From the NCBI GenBank assembly GCA_002205125.1, contig NIOE01000018.1, positions 83,576 to 147,575 of the forward strand: 64,000 nucleotides of DNA, written 5' to 3'. The translations under genes were made by a program, and so were the position numbers. Origin of the DNA: Roseateles noduli (GTDB taxonomy: Bacteria > Pseudomonadota > Gammaproteobacteria > Burkholderiales > Burkholderiaceae_C). Below the pieces are notes generated by a model. The model was given only the letters and a program-made list of their open reading frames with translations, was not told the origin of the DNA and made no database searches. Positions 25,303 to 35,522 of this stretch are shown here, piece by piece; the first letter of the stretch is position 1; each line of letters starts with the position of its first letter.

Positions 25303-26163
25303 CTACGTGAACAGCTTGATGACACCGGTCATGTTGTCGCGGCCGAAGCCCCTGGCCATCGCGGTGCGGAATACCTCGCCCGCTGCCGCGATCGTCGGAA
25401 CGTCCGAGCTCTCGGCGGCGGCCGACAGCACATAGCCGAAGTCCTTGTCGATGAGCTCGATGGGGAACTGCGGGGCGTGGTTCTCGCCCAGCATGAGGTC
25501 GGACACGCGGCCCGCCACGGCGCTCCAGGCGGGCGTCCTGGACACGGCCGCCAGCACGCGCGACGCATCGATGCCGGACCACTTCAGCAACCCGATCAAT
25601 TCGGCGATGGTCGTCACCTGCACGCCCAGCAGGGCGTTGGTGACGAGCTTCGCCATGGCGCCCGAGCCCAGGGGGCCGACGTGGTGGAGGCTGGATCCCA
25701 TCGCCGTCAGGACGTCCTGCGAGCGCGCATAGATCGCGGCGTCCCCGCCGACGAGATAGATCAGCTGCGCCAGCTCTGCCTGGGGCGTGCTCCCGACGAC
25801 AGGCGCGTCGAGCAGCGGGATCCCGCGCGCGGCCAGCGTCGCGCCCAGTTCCCGTATCCATGCCGGGGTCAGCGTCGAGCTCTCGATGGCGATGCTTCCC
25901 GCCTGCATGCCCACCGCGGCACCGGTCTCCGGATCGGTCCAGACCTGCCGGGAGGCCTCGTTGTCGCGCACCATCGCGATGACGAACTCGGCGTCGGCCG
26001 CGGCATCCTTCGGCGTTCCCGCCCAGCGCGCACCGGCCTCGACGAGCGCCTTCGCCGCGGACGCGCGGCGATTCCACACGGTCAAGCGATGGCCGGCTCT
26101 GAGGAGATTGAGGGCCATGCGCGATCCCATCGCACCCACGCCGAGCAAGGCGATCTGTGACAT
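25303..26163 (-). CDS. NAD(P)-dependent beta-hydroxyacid dehydrogenase (3-hydroxyisobutyrate dehydrogenase family)
   Basis: The 286-residue protein begins with the Rossmann motif 'IALLGVGAMGSRMALNLLRAG' (described in part), has the family substrate block 'LLDAPVVGSTPQAE' and the catalytic Lys in 'GSGAMAKLVTNALL'. Family members oxidise beta-hydroxyacids or reduce short semialdehydes such as tartronate or succinate semialdehyde. It follows the tautomerase gene at 26660 and precedes the SDR gene in the same direction. The ATG at 26163 is the start that places the Rossmann motif at the N-terminus. Confidence 0.85.
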   Translation of the reverse strand: MSQIALLGVGAMGSRMALNLLRAGHRLTVWNRRASAAKALVEAGARWAGTPKDAAADAEFVIAMVRDNEASRQVWTDPETGAAVGMQAGSIAIESSTLTPAWIRELGATLAARGIPLLDAPVVGSTPQAELAQLIYLVGGDAAIYARSQDVLTAMGSSLHHVGPLGSGAMAKLVTNALLGVQVTTIAELIGLLKWSGIDASRVLAAVSRTPAWSAVAGRVSDLMLGENHAPQFPIELIDKDFGYVLSAAAESSDVPTIAAAGEVFRTAMARGFGRDNMTGVIKLFT

Positions 26164-26264
26164 GAAGCGGTTCCTTGGCAATGACGGTTGCATGCGGTCG
26201 AACTTATCGGACCCGGCCCCTTCCAGCCATGTCGCATCGACATGGTTTTCCGGCCATCGACCGC

Positions 26265-26660
26265 TCAAGCCGCCTTGGGCGCGTACTGCATCTCGCCGTT
26301 GCCGAAGGACCAGTCCTCGCGGGCCACATCGACGAGGTTGATCACGACGTCCTGGATGCGCAGCCCGGTCTTCTCGGCGATGCCTTCGGCGACCGCCTTG
26401 TAGAAGGCCTGCTTCACCTCGACGGTCCGACCGGCGTTCCAGGTCACCTGGATGAAGACGATGTCCGGCGTGTAGGTGATGCCGAGATAGCCCAGCGCCG
26501 GATAGATCAGCTCGTCCTCCGCGTGCCGCGTGACGATCTGGAACTTGTCGTTGGCGGGGACGCCGGCGACGCGGGTCATCGCGTCGTAGACGACCGTACT
26601 GATCGCGCGGACGGTATCGACGGAGGCCGTCCTGGCGATGTTGATTCGAACGAGGGGCAT
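26265..26660 (-). CDS. Tautomerase family protein
   Basis: The 131-residue protein begins Met-Pro ('PLVRINIART'), giving Pro1 as catalytic base. The sequence 'GITYTPDIVFIQVTWNAGRTVEVKQAFYKAV' (seen in part) is characteristic of the tautomerase_2 family. It opens the minus-strand cluster and is divergent from a LysR gene. The start at 26660 is chosen because Pro must follow the initiator Met. Confidence 0.8.
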   Translation of the reverse strand: MPLVRINIARTASVDTVRAISTVVYDAMTRVAGVPANDKFQIVTRHAEDELIYPALGYLGITYTPDIVFIQVTWNAGRTVEVKQAFYKAVAEGIAEKTGLRIQDVVINLVDVAREDWSFGNGEMQYAPKAA

Positions 26661-26757
26661 GGTGGACTCGATGCTGCAGAAGACCGCATGGCGGGCCGAT
26701 GACTGAACCATACGCAGCGGATTAGCATCGATCAATCGAATAGTTGTCATGCATAGA

Positions 26758-26772
26758 ATGCGTCACACGCAT
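26758..26772. promoter_or_regulatory. Inverted repeat in the LysR/tautomerase divergent region
   Basis: ATGCG-TCACA-CGCAT is a perfect 5-5-5 inverted repeat between the divergent LysR gene (26797) and tautomerase gene (26660). Spacing and placement fit a LysR recognition site. If the LysR protein started at 26749 the repeat would be inside its gene, which favours the later start. Confidence 0.4.
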
Positions 26773-26796
26773 ACTGTCGCGACACCGAAAATCACC

Positions 26797-27693
26797 ATGC
26801 TCGACGAGCTCAAAGCCTTCATCGCCGTCGTGGACACGAGTTCGCTGACGAAGGCGGCAGACCGGCTGTCCCTCACGCAGTCGGCGGTGTCGCGCCGCGT
26901 CCAGCAGCTGGAAGACATGCTGGGCACGCCGCTGCTCGACCGGTCGACGCGGCCGCCGACGGCCACGGCCGTGGGGCGGCGCATCCATCAATCGGGCGGG
27001 GCCATCCTGAGCGACATCGATCGCCTGAAGCGGATCGCCCGGGACGGCGAGGCGCCCACCGGCACTTTCAGGATCGGTCTGCCGCAGGTCATCGCGGACG
27101 TCGCGCTGTTCGAGATCGCCATGCGCCTGAGGACCACCTTCCCGGCCCTGGATCTGAGGTGCCGCACGGACTGGAGCACGACGCTCCAGAAGTCGGTCGC
27201 GCAGGGCGAGCTCGACGCGGCGGTCCTCATGCTGCCGGCGGGGAGCGCGCCGCCGGCGGGCATGGCGGCGCAACACATCGTCACCTTCGACGTGCTGATC
27301 GTGCAGAGCAAGGACGCGCCGGTCGTTCCGGATCGCTCAAGCATCGGCCAACTGGCCGACAGCGAATGGATCCTCAATCCGCAGGGCTGCGGTTATCGCG
27401 CCGCGCTGCAGCGGGCGATGGAGGGCGCAGGCAAGACTTTGCGCCTCGGGGTCGACGTGCACGGCACCGAAACGCAGCTGCGCCTCGTCGCCGCGGGCAT
27501 GGGGCTCGGCTTGGCGCCGCGCAGCCTGCTGGCCGCCAGCAGCCACCTGCCGGGGCTCTCCATCGTGGAGGCGGCCGACTTCTCGTTGACGCTCGACCTG
27601 TGGCTGGTCCATGCGCAGGCGCTCGGCAATCTCGGCCAGGCGCTCGATGTCTTCCACCGGGCGCTGGTGGAACCGCCTCAGAACAGGAAGTAG
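26797..27693 (+). CDS. LysR family transcriptional regulator
   Basis: The 298-residue protein has the N-terminal helix-turn-helix '[24 protein letters not shown]' (in part; residues about 15-40) and a substrate-binding domain. The ATG at 26797 places '[12 protein letters not shown]' at the N-terminus, as in the family. It is divergent from the tautomerase/dehydrogenase operon it likely controls. Its last 16 bp overlap the convergent 3' end of ureC, so it reads directly into the urease genes from the opposite side. Confidence 0.85.
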   Translation: MLDELKAFIAVVDTSSLTKAADRLSLTQSAVSRRVQQLEDMLGTPLLDRSTRPPTATAVGRRIHQSGGAILSDIDRLKRIARDGEAPTGTFRIGLPQVIADVALFEIAMRLRTTFPALDLRCRTDWSTTLQKSVAQGELDAAVLMLPAGSAPPAGMAAQHIVTFDVLIVQSKDAPVVPDRSSIGQLADSEWILNPQGCGYRAALQRAMEGAGKTLRLGVDVHGTETQLRLVAAGMGLGLAPRSLLAASSHLPGLSIVEAADFSLTLDLWLVHAQALGNLGQALDVFHRALVEPPQNRK

Positions 27694-29396
27694 CGCTGCG
27701 CCATCGGCAGCACCGAGGCGGGCTCGCAGTGCAGCAGCAAGCCGTCGGCGCGCACCGCGTAGGTCTGGGGATCGACCTCCATCCGCGGGGCATAGTCATT
27801 GTGGATCATGTCCTTCTTGCCCACGCCGCGTATGCCCTTGACCGCGACCGCGGTCTTGGCCAGGCCGTAGCGCTGCGGCGCGCCGGCCGCGATCGCCGCC
27901 TGCGACACGAAGCTCAGCGAGGCCCGCGCCAGCGAGCCGCCGAAGCTGCCGAACATCGGCCGGTAGTGCACCGGCTGCGGCGTCGGGATGGACGCGTTGG
28001 GATCGCCCATCGCGGCCATCGCGATCACGCCGCCCTTGAGGATCAGCGACGGCTTCACGCCGAAGAAGGCCGGCTTCCAGATCACCAGGTCGGCCCACTT
28101 GCCCACCTCGATGCTGCCGACCTCGTGGCTCACGCCGTGCGCAATCGCCGGGTTGATCGCCAGCTTGGCGACGTAGCGCTTCACGCGGCCGTTGTCGTGG
28201 CGATCGCTGTCGCCCGGCAGCTGGCCGCGCTGCTGCTTCATCTTGTGCGCGGTCTGCCAGCAGCGCAGCACCACCTCACCCACGCGGCCCATCGCCTGCG
28301 AGTCCGAGCTGAACATGCTGATCGCGCCCAGGTCGTGCAGGATGTCCTCCGCCGCGATCGTCTCCTTGCGGATGCGACTCTCGGCGAAGGCCAGGTCCTC
28401 CGCGATCGCGGGGTCCAGGTGGTGGCACACCATCAGCATGTCGACGTGCTCGTCGAGCGTGTTGATCGTGTAGGGCCGCGTCGGGTTGGTCGAGCTCGGC
28501 AGCACGTTGGCCTCGCCGACCACCTTCAGGATGTCCGGCGCGTGGCCGCCGCCGGCGCCCTCGGTGTGGAAGGTGTGGATGGTGCGGCCCTTGAAGGCCG
28601 CCACCGTGTCCTCGACGAAGCCGCTCTCGTTGAGCGTGTCGGTGTGGATCGCCACCTGCGTGTCGGTGACCTCGGCCACGTCCAGGCAGTTGGAGATGGC
28701 CGCCGGCGTCGTGCCCCAGTCCTCGTGCAGCTTCAGGCCGATCGCGCCGGCCTCGATCTGTTCGACCAGTCCTTCAGGACGACTCGCGTTGCCCTTGCCG
28801 AGGAAGCCGAGGTTCATCGGGAACGCGTCGGCGGCCTGCAGCATGCGCTCGATGTGCCACGGGCCCGGCGTGCAGGTGGTGGCGAAGGTGCCGGTCGCGG
28901 GGCCGGTGCCGCCGCCCAGCATCGTGGTCACGCCGCTGGCCAAAGCTTCCTCGATCTGCTGCGGGCAGATGAAGTGGATGTGCGAGTCGATCGCGCCGGC
29001 GGTGACGATCGCGCCCTCGCAGGCGATGACTTCGGTGCCGGGGCCGATGACGATGTCCACGCCCGGCTGCGTGTCCGGATTGCCGGCCTTGCCGATCGCG
29101 ACGATGCGGTGGTCCTTCAGGCCGATGTCGGCCTTGACGATGCCCCAGTGGTCGAGGATCAGCGCGTTCGTCATCACCGTGTCGACGGCGCCCTGCGCGC
29201 GCGTGCGCTGCGACTGCGCCATGCCGTCGCGGATGGTCTTGCCGCCGCCGAACTTCACTTCCTCGCCGTAACCGCCGGCGCGCAGGGTCAGGTCCTGCTC
29301 GACCTCGATCACGAGGGCGGTGTCGGCCAGCCGGACGCGGTCGCCGACGGTCGGGCCGAACATCTCGGCGTAGGCGCGTCTGCCGATGCGGGCCAT
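27678..29396 (-). CDS. ureC: Urease alpha subunit
   Basis: This is a full-length 572-residue catalytic subunit. By alignment to the Klebsiella enzyme with an offset of five, nickel ligands are His139 and His141 ('DSHIHF'), Lys222 ('GLKLHEDW', the carbamylated bridge) and His251 and His277. The active-site flap has Cys324-His325 in 'MVCHHLD'. It hydrolyses urea to ammonia and carbamate in a UreABC trimer of trimers. It starts at 29396 within the ureB stop (ATGA). Downstream, ureE would normally follow, but the next genes belong to an unrelated cluster, so the urease accessory genes are separated. Confidence 0.97.
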   Translation of the reverse strand: MARIGRRAYAEMFGPTVGDRVRLADTALVIEVEQDLTLRAGGYGEEVKFGGGKTIRDGMAQSQRTRAQGAVDTVMTNALILDHWGIVKADIGLKDHRIVAIGKAGNPDTQPGVDIVIGPGTEVIACEGAIVTAGAIDSHIHFICPQQIEEALASGVTTMLGGGTGPATGTFATTCTPGPWHIERMLQAADAFPMNLGFLGKGNASRPEGLVEQIEAGAIGLKLHEDWGTTPAAISNCLDVAEVTDTQVAIHTDTLNESGFVEDTVAAFKGRTIHTFHTEGAGGGHAPDILKVVGEANVLPSSTNPTRPYTINTLDEHVDMLMVCHHLDPAIAEDLAFAESRIRKETIAAEDILHDLGAISMFSSDSQAMGRVGEVVLRCWQTAHKMKQQRGQLPGDSDRHDNGRVKRYVAKLAINPAIAHGVSHEVGSIEVGKWADLVIWKPAFFGVKPSLILKGGVIAMAAMGDPNASIPTPQPVHYRPMFGSFGGSLARASLSFVSQAAIAAGAPQRYGLAKTAVAVKGIRGVGKKDMIHNDYAPRMEVDPQTYAVRADGLLLHCEPASVLPMAQRYFLF

Positions 29397-29725
29397 CAGA
29401 GCGCTCCCTGGATCAGGCCGCGGAAGCCCCAGACCTCGCGGCTGCCGGCGTAGTCGACTAGCTCCACGGTGCGCTGCTGGCCGGGCTCGAAGCGCACGGC
29501 GGTGCCGGACGCGATGTTCAGACGCATGCCGCGCGCGGCCTCGCGGTCGAAGACCAGCGCGCCGTTGGTCTCGGCGAAGTGGTAGTGGGAGCCGACCTGG
29601 ATGGGTCGGTCCGCGCCATTGACCACGGTCAGCGTCAGCGTACGGCGGCCGGGGTTGAGCATCAGCTCGCCGTCGTCGACCAGCAGCTCGCCTGGCGTCG
29701 TGCCGGGGGTCATGCCGGCGGTCAT
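29396..29725 (-). CDS. ureB: Urease beta subunit
   Basis: The 109-residue subunit has '[23 protein letters not shown]' (in part) and '[16 protein letters not shown]', the UreB signature. It packs against UreC in the enzyme. Its ATG at 29725 overlaps the ureJ stop (ATGA) and its stop overlaps ureC, so ureJ-ureB-ureC are coupled. Confidence 0.95.
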   Translation of the reverse strand: MTAGMTPGTTPGELLVDDGELMLNPGRRTLTLTVVNGADRPIQVGSHYHFAETNGALVFDREAARGMRLNIASGTAVRFEPGQQRTVELVDYAGSREVWGFRGLIQGAL

Positions 29726-30381
29726 GCGACCACCATGCGCGCGATCAGTCCCAGGCCGAGCAGCGCGATCACGCCACCCGCGGCACGCGACCACACCGGC
29801 GCCAGCGAACGCAGCTTCACGCCGATGGCGAGACCGCCCGCATGCAGCAGCCCGGTCGCCAGGACCATGCCGGCGAGCGCGGCGCCGCCTTGCAGTTCGG
29901 CGCCGTGCGCCAGGCCGTGGAAGACGGCGAAGGCGCCGACCAGCGCGGCGGACATCGTCGCGCCCAGACGCCAGCGCGCTGCGGCCACCAGGCCGAGCAC
30001 CAGCACCGAAGCGGCCACCATGGGCTCAACACCTGGCACCTGGAAGCCCTCGTCCGAGAGCGCGAATCCGACCAGCGCGCCCGCCAGGAGCAGACCCGCG
30101 AAGGCGAACGGCGCCGCCAGCATGCGGCGGCCGGTCTGCGTGAGCGCGCTCCACAGGCCGACGGCCAGCATCGCGGCCAGGTGGTCGAGGCCGGTGAACG
30201 GATGGGAGAAGCCGGCGCCGAACGCGGCTCCTGCGCTGAGCGTGCCGTGGTCGTGCGGGACGCCTTCGCCGGTGTGGGCGAAGACGAAGACGGGCAGCAC
30301 GGCGGCGACGGTCAGGGCGAGCGCCTGGACGGCGGTCACTGCGGCGTCGGCGAAGGACGCGGGAAGGAGTCGTGCGGTCAT
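29722..30381 (-). CDS. ureJ: HupE/UreJ family nickel permease
   Basis: This 219-residue membrane protein has about six hydrophobic segments after a signal-like first one. The motif '[18 protein letters not shown]' and '[10 protein letters not shown]' carry the conserved His residues of the HupE/UreJ family, which transport Ni2+ for urease or hydrogenase. It sits between ureA and ureB, as in some other Burkholderiales urease operons. It supplies nickel to the accessory proteins. The ATG at 30381 leaves a gap of 83 bp to ureA that contains a tandem repeat. Confidence 0.88.
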   Translation of the reverse strand: MTARLLPASFADAAVTAVQALALTVAAVLPVFVFAHTGEGVPHDHGTLSAGAAFGAGFSHPFTGLDHLAAMLAVGLWSALTQTGRRMLAAPFAFAGLLLAGALVGFALSDEGFQVPGVEPMVAASVLVLGLVAAARWRLGATMSAALVGAFAVFHGLAHGAELQGGAALAGMVLATGLLHAGGLAIGVKLRSLAPVWSRAAGGVIALLGLGLIARMVVA

Positions 30382-30415
30382 CGCTGTCCTCAAGGGAAAT
30401 CGGTGGATCAGGGGC

Positions 30416-30453
<38 letters not shown>

Positions 30454-30464
30454 AGGGTCCGGGA

Positions 30465-30767
<303 letters not shown>

Positions 30768-30835
30768 GGTCCTGCTGCTCTAGCAAGCCCCATGCCGGTG
30801 CGGGCACGCTTCATGCATTTCCTGGGAACCCGCCC

Positions 30836-33800
30836 ATGGACGCGCCCCTCCCCTCCCAAGACGCCCCGCAGCACATCATCAAGCTGCGGCGGGACTACAA
30901 CGCCTGGGTGGCGAGGGAGACGCTGGAGGACTACGCGCTGCGCTACACGCCGCACCGGTTCCGGCGCTGGTCGACCTGGCGGGTGGCCAACACCGCTTTC
31001 GGGGCGGCGTCCTTCCTGATCCTGGAGGCCGTCGGCGCGACGCTGCTGCTGCAGTACGGCTGGACCAACGCGGCGCTGGCGATCATGGTCACCGGGCTGA
31101 TCATCTTCCTGGCCGGCCTGCCGATCAGCGTCTACGCGGCGCGCCACGGCGTGGACATGGACCTGCTGACGCGCGGCGCGGGCTTCGGCTACATCGGCTC
31201 CACGCTGACCTCGCTGATCTACGCGAGCTTCACCTTCATCTTCTTCGCGCTCGAAGCAGCGGTGATGGCCTATGCGCTGGAGCTGGCGCTCGACATCCCG
31301 CCGCAGTGGGGCTACCTCATCTGCGCGCTGGTCGTCATCCCGCTGGTGACGCACGGCATCTCGGCCATCAGCCGGCTGCAGCTGTGGACCCAGCCGCTGT
31401 GGCTGGCGCTGCTGGTGCTGCCCTTCGCCTGGGTGGGCTGGCTTCATCCTGGTGCGTTCGACGGCATCACGACCCAGGTTGGGTCGCAGTCGGGCACGGC
31501 CGCCTTCGACATGCACGCCTTCGGTGCGGCGCTGACCGTCGGCGTGGCGCTCATCACCCAGATGGGCGAGCAGGCCGACTACCTGCGCTTCATGCCCCGC
31601 CAGACGAAGGAGAACCGCCTGCGCTGGTGGGCCGCCGTGCTGGCCGGCGGGCCGGGCTGGATCGTGCTGGGCGTGCTGAAGATGCTGGGCGGCGCGCTGC
31701 TGGCCTACCTGGCCGTCAGCCACGCGGTGCCCGCCGAGCGCGCCGTCGACCCCAACCAGATGTACCTCGCCGCCTACGAGTACGTGTTCCCGCAGTACGG
31801 CTGGGCGGTCGCGGTGACGGCGCTGTTCGTCGTCGTCTCGCAGCTCAAGATCAACGTCACCAACGCCTACGCGGGCTCGCTGGCGTGGAGCAACTTCTTC
31901 TCGCGGCTGACGCACAGCCACCCGGGCCGCGTCGTCTGGGTCGTGTTCAACACGCTGATCGCCTTCATGCTGATGTCGATGAACGTGTTCGAGGCGCTCG
32001 GGCATGTGCTCGGCCTCTACGCCAACATCGCCATCGCCTGGATCATGGCCGTCGTCGCGGACCTGGTGATCAACAAGCCGCTCGGGCTTTCGCCGCCGGG
32101 CATCGAGTTCAAGCGCGCCCACCTGTACGACGTGAATCCGGTCGGCGTCGGCGCGATGGCGCTGGCGTCGGTGCTGTCGGTGGCGGCGCACCTCGGGCTG
32201 ATGGGCACGCTGGCGCAGGCGTGGTCGGCGGCGATCGCGATGGTGACCGCGTTGGTCACGGCGCCGCTGATCGCCTGGGCGACGAAGGGGCGTTACTACC
32301 TCGCGCGGCCGTTGCCGGAGATCCAGGCCGCCGGATTCCAGACCGAAGGCGCCGAAGCCGTGCGCCGCTGTGTCATCTGCGAGCGCGATTACGAAGGTCC
32401 GGACATGGCGCACTGCCCGGCCTACCGCGGGCCGATCTGCTCGCTGTGCTGCACGCTGGACGCGCGCTGCGGTGACCTGTGCAAGCCCCACGCCAGCCTG
32501 TCCGCGCAGTGGACCGCCGCACTGCGGCGCGTGCTGCCCGAACGCAGCTGGCGTTACATCGACACCGGCCTCGGCCACTACCTGCTGTTGATGCTCGTAC
32601 TGACGCCGCTGCTGGCGACTCTGTTCGGGCTGCTCTACCACCAGCAGCTGCAGCAGCTGCCGCAACTGCCGCTGATCGACATCGCCGCGCAGGACGCGCT
32701 CCGCGCCAGCCTCAAGGCGGGGATGCTGAAGGCCTTCTTCGCGCTGCTGCTCGTGGCGGGCACCGTCGCCTGGTGGTTGGTGCTCGCGCACCAGAGCCGC
32801 GAGGTCGCGCAGGAGGAATCCAAGCGGCAGACGCAGGCGCTGATGCGCGAGATCGCCTCCCACCGCCGCACCGACGAGGCGCTGCAGGGCGCCCGCCTGC
32901 AGGCCGAGCGCGCGCAGGCCGCGGCGGAGGCCGCCAACCAGGCCAAGAGCCGCTACATCAGCACCATCAGCCACGAGCTGCGCACGCCGCTCAACAGCAT
33001 CCTCGGCTACGCGCAGCTGATGGCGGCGGACGCCTCGCTGCCGCCGCAGCGGCGCCAGGCGGTGCAGGTCATCAAGCGCGGCGGCGAGCACCTGATGCAG
33101 CTGATCGACGGCACGCTGGACATCGCCCGCATCGAGGCCGGCCGGCTGAGCCTGGAGCCGGCGCCGGTGCGCTTCGACGAACTGCTGCGCGAGCTCGCCG
33201 ACATGTTCGAGCCGCAGGCCGCGACGAAGGGCCTGAGCTTCCGCTTCGAGCCGCAAGGCACGCTGCCCGAGTGGGTGCGCGCGGACGAACAGCGCTTGCG
33301 CCAGATCCTGATCAACCTGCTGGGCAACGCGATCAAGTTCACCACCGAGGGCGAGGTCACGCTGCGCGTTCGGCACGGCCGCGAGATGGCCACACTGGAG
33401 ATCGCCGACACCGGCCCCGGCATGGACGCGGCGGAACTGGCGCGCATCTTCGAGCCCTTCGCCCGCGGGTCGAGCGGCGCGGGCGGCGCGCCTGGCGCGG
33501 GGCTGGGGTTGACGATCTCCAAGATGCTGACGGCCCTGATGGGTGGCGAGATGTCGGCGACCAGCGAGCCCGGACGCGGCTCGATCTTCCGCGTGCGGCT
33601 GTTCCTGCCGGAGTTGCACGGCCGCATCTGGGACACGCCGCGCATGCGCCGCGCGGCGAAGGAACGTCTCGGCCTCGACGGTGTCTCGCCGCGGGTACTG
33701 GTCGTCGACAACGAATCGGACGACCGCCAGCTGCTGATCGAACTGCTGGAGCCGCTCGGCTTCACCGTGCGCGACGCGTCGAGCGGCCATGACGCGCTGG

Positions 33801-34321
33801 ACCTCGTCGCGGCGGGATGGGTGCCGGACGCGGTGCTGATGGACCTGGCGATGCCCGGCATCGACGGCTGGGAAACGATCCGTCGGCTGCGGCGCATGCT
33901 CGGCGATCTCGGCGTGAACGCGCCGGCGGTGGCGGTGGTCTCGGCGAACGCGTTCGAACGCGGCCAGGACAACGACGCCGGCATCGCGGCGCGCGACTTC
34001 ATCTTGAAGCCGGTGCGGCACGAGCTGCTGCTGGACTGGCTGTCCGAGCAGCTGTCGCTGTCCTGGCGCGTCGGCCCCGAACGCGCGTCACCCGATCCGC
34101 AGCCGGCCGCGCCGGTCGAGACGCCGCCGGCCGATCGCCTGACCGGACTGCGGGAAGCGCTGCAACTCGGCTACTACCGCGGCGTGCTGCAGCAGCTCGA
34201 CGCGATCGAGGCGGCCGACGCCGTGTGGCAACCCTTCTGCGAGGCCCAACGCGCGCTCGCGCGGCAGTTCCAGTTTGAAGCGATGCTGCGCGCCCTCGCG
34301 CGCAGCGAGAACCCGGCGTGA
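30836..34321 (+). CDS. NCS1-type permease fused to a hybrid histidine kinase/response regulator
   Basis: This 1161-residue protein joins four modules. Residues 1 to about 490 are a full NCS1 (purine/cytosine/allantoin-type) permease of about 12 membrane segments. Residues 512-550 are a Cys-rich patch with nine Cys that looks like a metal or redox site. Two more membrane helices and a coiled coil follow to about 700. The kinase core has the HisKA phosphosite His713 ('TISHELRTPLNS') and an ATPase domain with 'NLLGNAIKF' and 'DTGPGMD'. A receiver domain has Asp1003 ('LMDLAMPGIDGWE'), and about 100 residues of unknown type follow. The layout resembles the SLC5/STAC-fused kinases such as CbrA but with an NCS1 carrier. 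Divergent from ureA and followed at once by a LuxR-type regulator gene, it is a candidate urea or nitrogen sensor. Confidence 0.9.
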   Translation: MDAPLPSQDAPQHIIKLRRDYNAWVARETLEDYALRYTPHRFRRWSTWRVANTAFGAASFLILEAVGATLLLQYGWTNAALAIMVTGLIIFLAGLPISVYAARHGVDMDLLTRGAGFGYIGSTLTSLIYASFTFIFFALEAAVMAYALELALDIPPQWGYLICALVVIPLVTHGISAISRLQLWTQPLWLALLVLPFAWVGWLHPGAFDGITTQVGSQSGTAAFDMHAFGAALTVGVALITQMGEQADYLRFMPRQTKENRLRWWAAVLAGGPGWIVLGVLKMLGGALLAYLAVSHAVPAERAVDPNQMYLAAYEYVFPQYGWAVAVTALFVVVSQLKINVTNAYAGSLAWSNFFSRLTHSHPGRVVWVVFNTLIAFMLMSMNVFEALGHVLGLYANIAIAWIMAVVADLVINKPLGLSPPGIEFKRAHLYDVNPVGVGAMALASVLSVAAHLGLMGTLAQAWSAAIAMVTALVTAPLIAWATKGRYYLARPLPEIQAAGFQTEGAEAVRRCVICERDYEGPDMAHCPAYRGPICSLCCTLDARCGDLCKPHASLSAQWTAALRRVLPERSWRYIDTGLGHYLLLMLVLTPLLATLFGLLYHQQLQQLPQLPLIDIAAQDALRASLKAGMLKAFFALLLVAGTVAWWLVLAHQSREVAQEESKRQTQALMREIASHRRTDEALQGARLQAERAQAAAEAANQAKSRYISTISHELRTPLNSILGYAQLMAADASLPPQRRQAVQVIKRGGEHLMQLIDGTLDIARIEAGRLSLEPAPVRFDELLRELADMFEPQAATKGLSFRFEPQGTLPEWVRADEQRLRQILINLLGNAIKFTTEGEVTLRVRHGREMATLEIADTGPGMDAAELARIFEPFARGSSGAGGAPGAGLGLTISKMLTALMGGEMSATSEPGRGSIFRVRLFLPELHGRIWDTPRMRRAAKERLGLDGVSPRVLVVDNESDDRQLLIELLEPLGFTVRDASSGHDALDLVAAGWVPDAVLMDLAMPGIDGWETIRRLRRMLGDLGVNAPAVAVVSANAFERGQDNDAGIAARDFILKPVRHELLLDWLSEQLSLSWRVGPERASPDPQPAAPVETPPADRLTGLREALQLGYYRGVLQQLDAIEAADAVWQPFCEAQRALARQFQFEAMLRALARSENPA

Positions 34322-34323
34322 TC

Positions 34324-35382
34324 ATGAACTCTCCCCTCCCCTCCGCCGTGGCCGCGCTGCTGGACCAGCAGCAAGGCGATCGCGTCCTGATGGTGGACGA
34401 CGTGCCCGACAACCTGTCGCTGCTGCACGATGCGCTCGACGAGCACGGCTACATCGTGCTGGCCGCGACCAGCGGCGAGGCCGCGCTGGCCTGCGTGCAG
34501 CAGGGGCGTCCCGACATCGTGCTGCTGGACGCGATGATGCCGGGCATGGACGGTTTCGAGGTCGCGCGGCGGCTGAAGGCGGATCCGTCGACGGCGCACA
34601 TCCCGATCATCTTCATGACGGGGCTGACCGAGACCGAGCACCTGGTCGCCGCGCTGCAGGCCGGCGGCGTCGACTATGTGACCAAGCCGCTGGACCCGCG
34701 CGCGGTGCTGGCGCGCATGCAGGTCCACCTGCAGGGCGCGCGGCAGGCGCGGCAGACGCGCCAGGCGCTGGACGCCTTCGGCTACGCGAGCATCGCGGTC
34801 CGTGCGTCCTCGGGCCGGCTGCTGTGGCAGACGCCGCTGGCGCGTGAGCTGCTGCAGCTCTACTACGGCACGATCGCGCCGCAGACGCCGGCGCCGGTGC
34901 TGGCGTGGCTGCGCAAGACGCTCGACGAGATGGCGGCCCATTCCCCCGCGGACGGCATGCCGCCGCAGGAACCGGCCCGCCTGTGCGCCGAGCTCGGCGC
35001 ACGGCGGCTGAGCTTCCGGCTGCACCACTGCATCGGCGAGGAGACGTCCGGCGGAGGGGCCGCGGCGGGCCCGTCGGGCCCGGCGGTGGGCGCTGCTGCC
35101 GGCGGCGACTGGCTGATCGTGATGCGCGAGGTCTCGGACGTCGCGGTGATCCGCTCGCTGGGACTGGCCTTCAGCCTGACGGCGCGCGAGGCCGAAGTCC
35201 TCTACTGGGTCGTGAAGGGCAAGATCAACCGCGACATCGGCGAGATCCTCGGCGCCAGCCCGGCGACGGTGAAGAAGCACCTGGAGCGCATCCACGCCAA
35301 GCTCGGCGTGGAGACCCGCACGGCGGCGGCGTCGATGGCGCTCACGCGGGTGAGGGAGATGCATCCGCAGTGGGAGGTGTGA
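34324..35382 (+). CDS. LuxR-type response regulator
   Basis: The 352-residue protein has an N-terminal receiver (phosphosite Asp69 in 'IVLLDAMMPGMDG'), a middle region with no recognised domain and a C-terminal GerE/LuxR helix-turn-helix (about 280-345; 'LTAREAEVLYWVVKGKINRDIGEIL', in part). The gene begins 2 bp after the stop of the permease-kinase, so the pair forms a two-component system. It probably controls genes on either side, the urease and Urt operons, which is inference from position. Confidence 0.9.
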   Translation: MNSPLPSAVAALLDQQQGDRVLMVDDVPDNLSLLHDALDEHGYIVLAATSGEAALACVQQGRPDIVLLDAMMPGMDGFEVARRLKADPSTAHIPIIFMTGLTETEHLVAALQAGGVDYVTKPLDPRAVLARMQVHLQGARQARQTRQALDAFGYASIAVRASSGRLLWQTPLARELLQLYYGTIAPQTPAPVLAWLRKTLDEMAAHSPADGMPPQEPARLCAELGARRLSFRLHHCIGEETSGGGAAAGPSGPAVGAAAGGDWLIVMREVSDVAVIRSLGLAFSLTAREAEVLYWVVKGKINRDIGEILGASPATVKKHLERIHAKLGVETRTAAASMALTRVREMHPQWEV

Positions 35383-35522
35383 CGAAGGTCGTGGGGAACC
35401 GGTTGGCGTGATCGGCTGGGTTGATCGTCTGGCGCGATCGGATGACAGGCTGGCGGGATCGGATTGGCGCGTGGGTCGCCGCTCGCGGACCATGGCGGCA
35501 CGTCAACCTCCCGTCCCTCGAC

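Noticed and set aside
30801..30816. A sigma-54-like match before the permease-kinase gene
   Set aside because: It differs from the consensus at two positions and would start the transcript downstream of the ribosome binding site of that gene.
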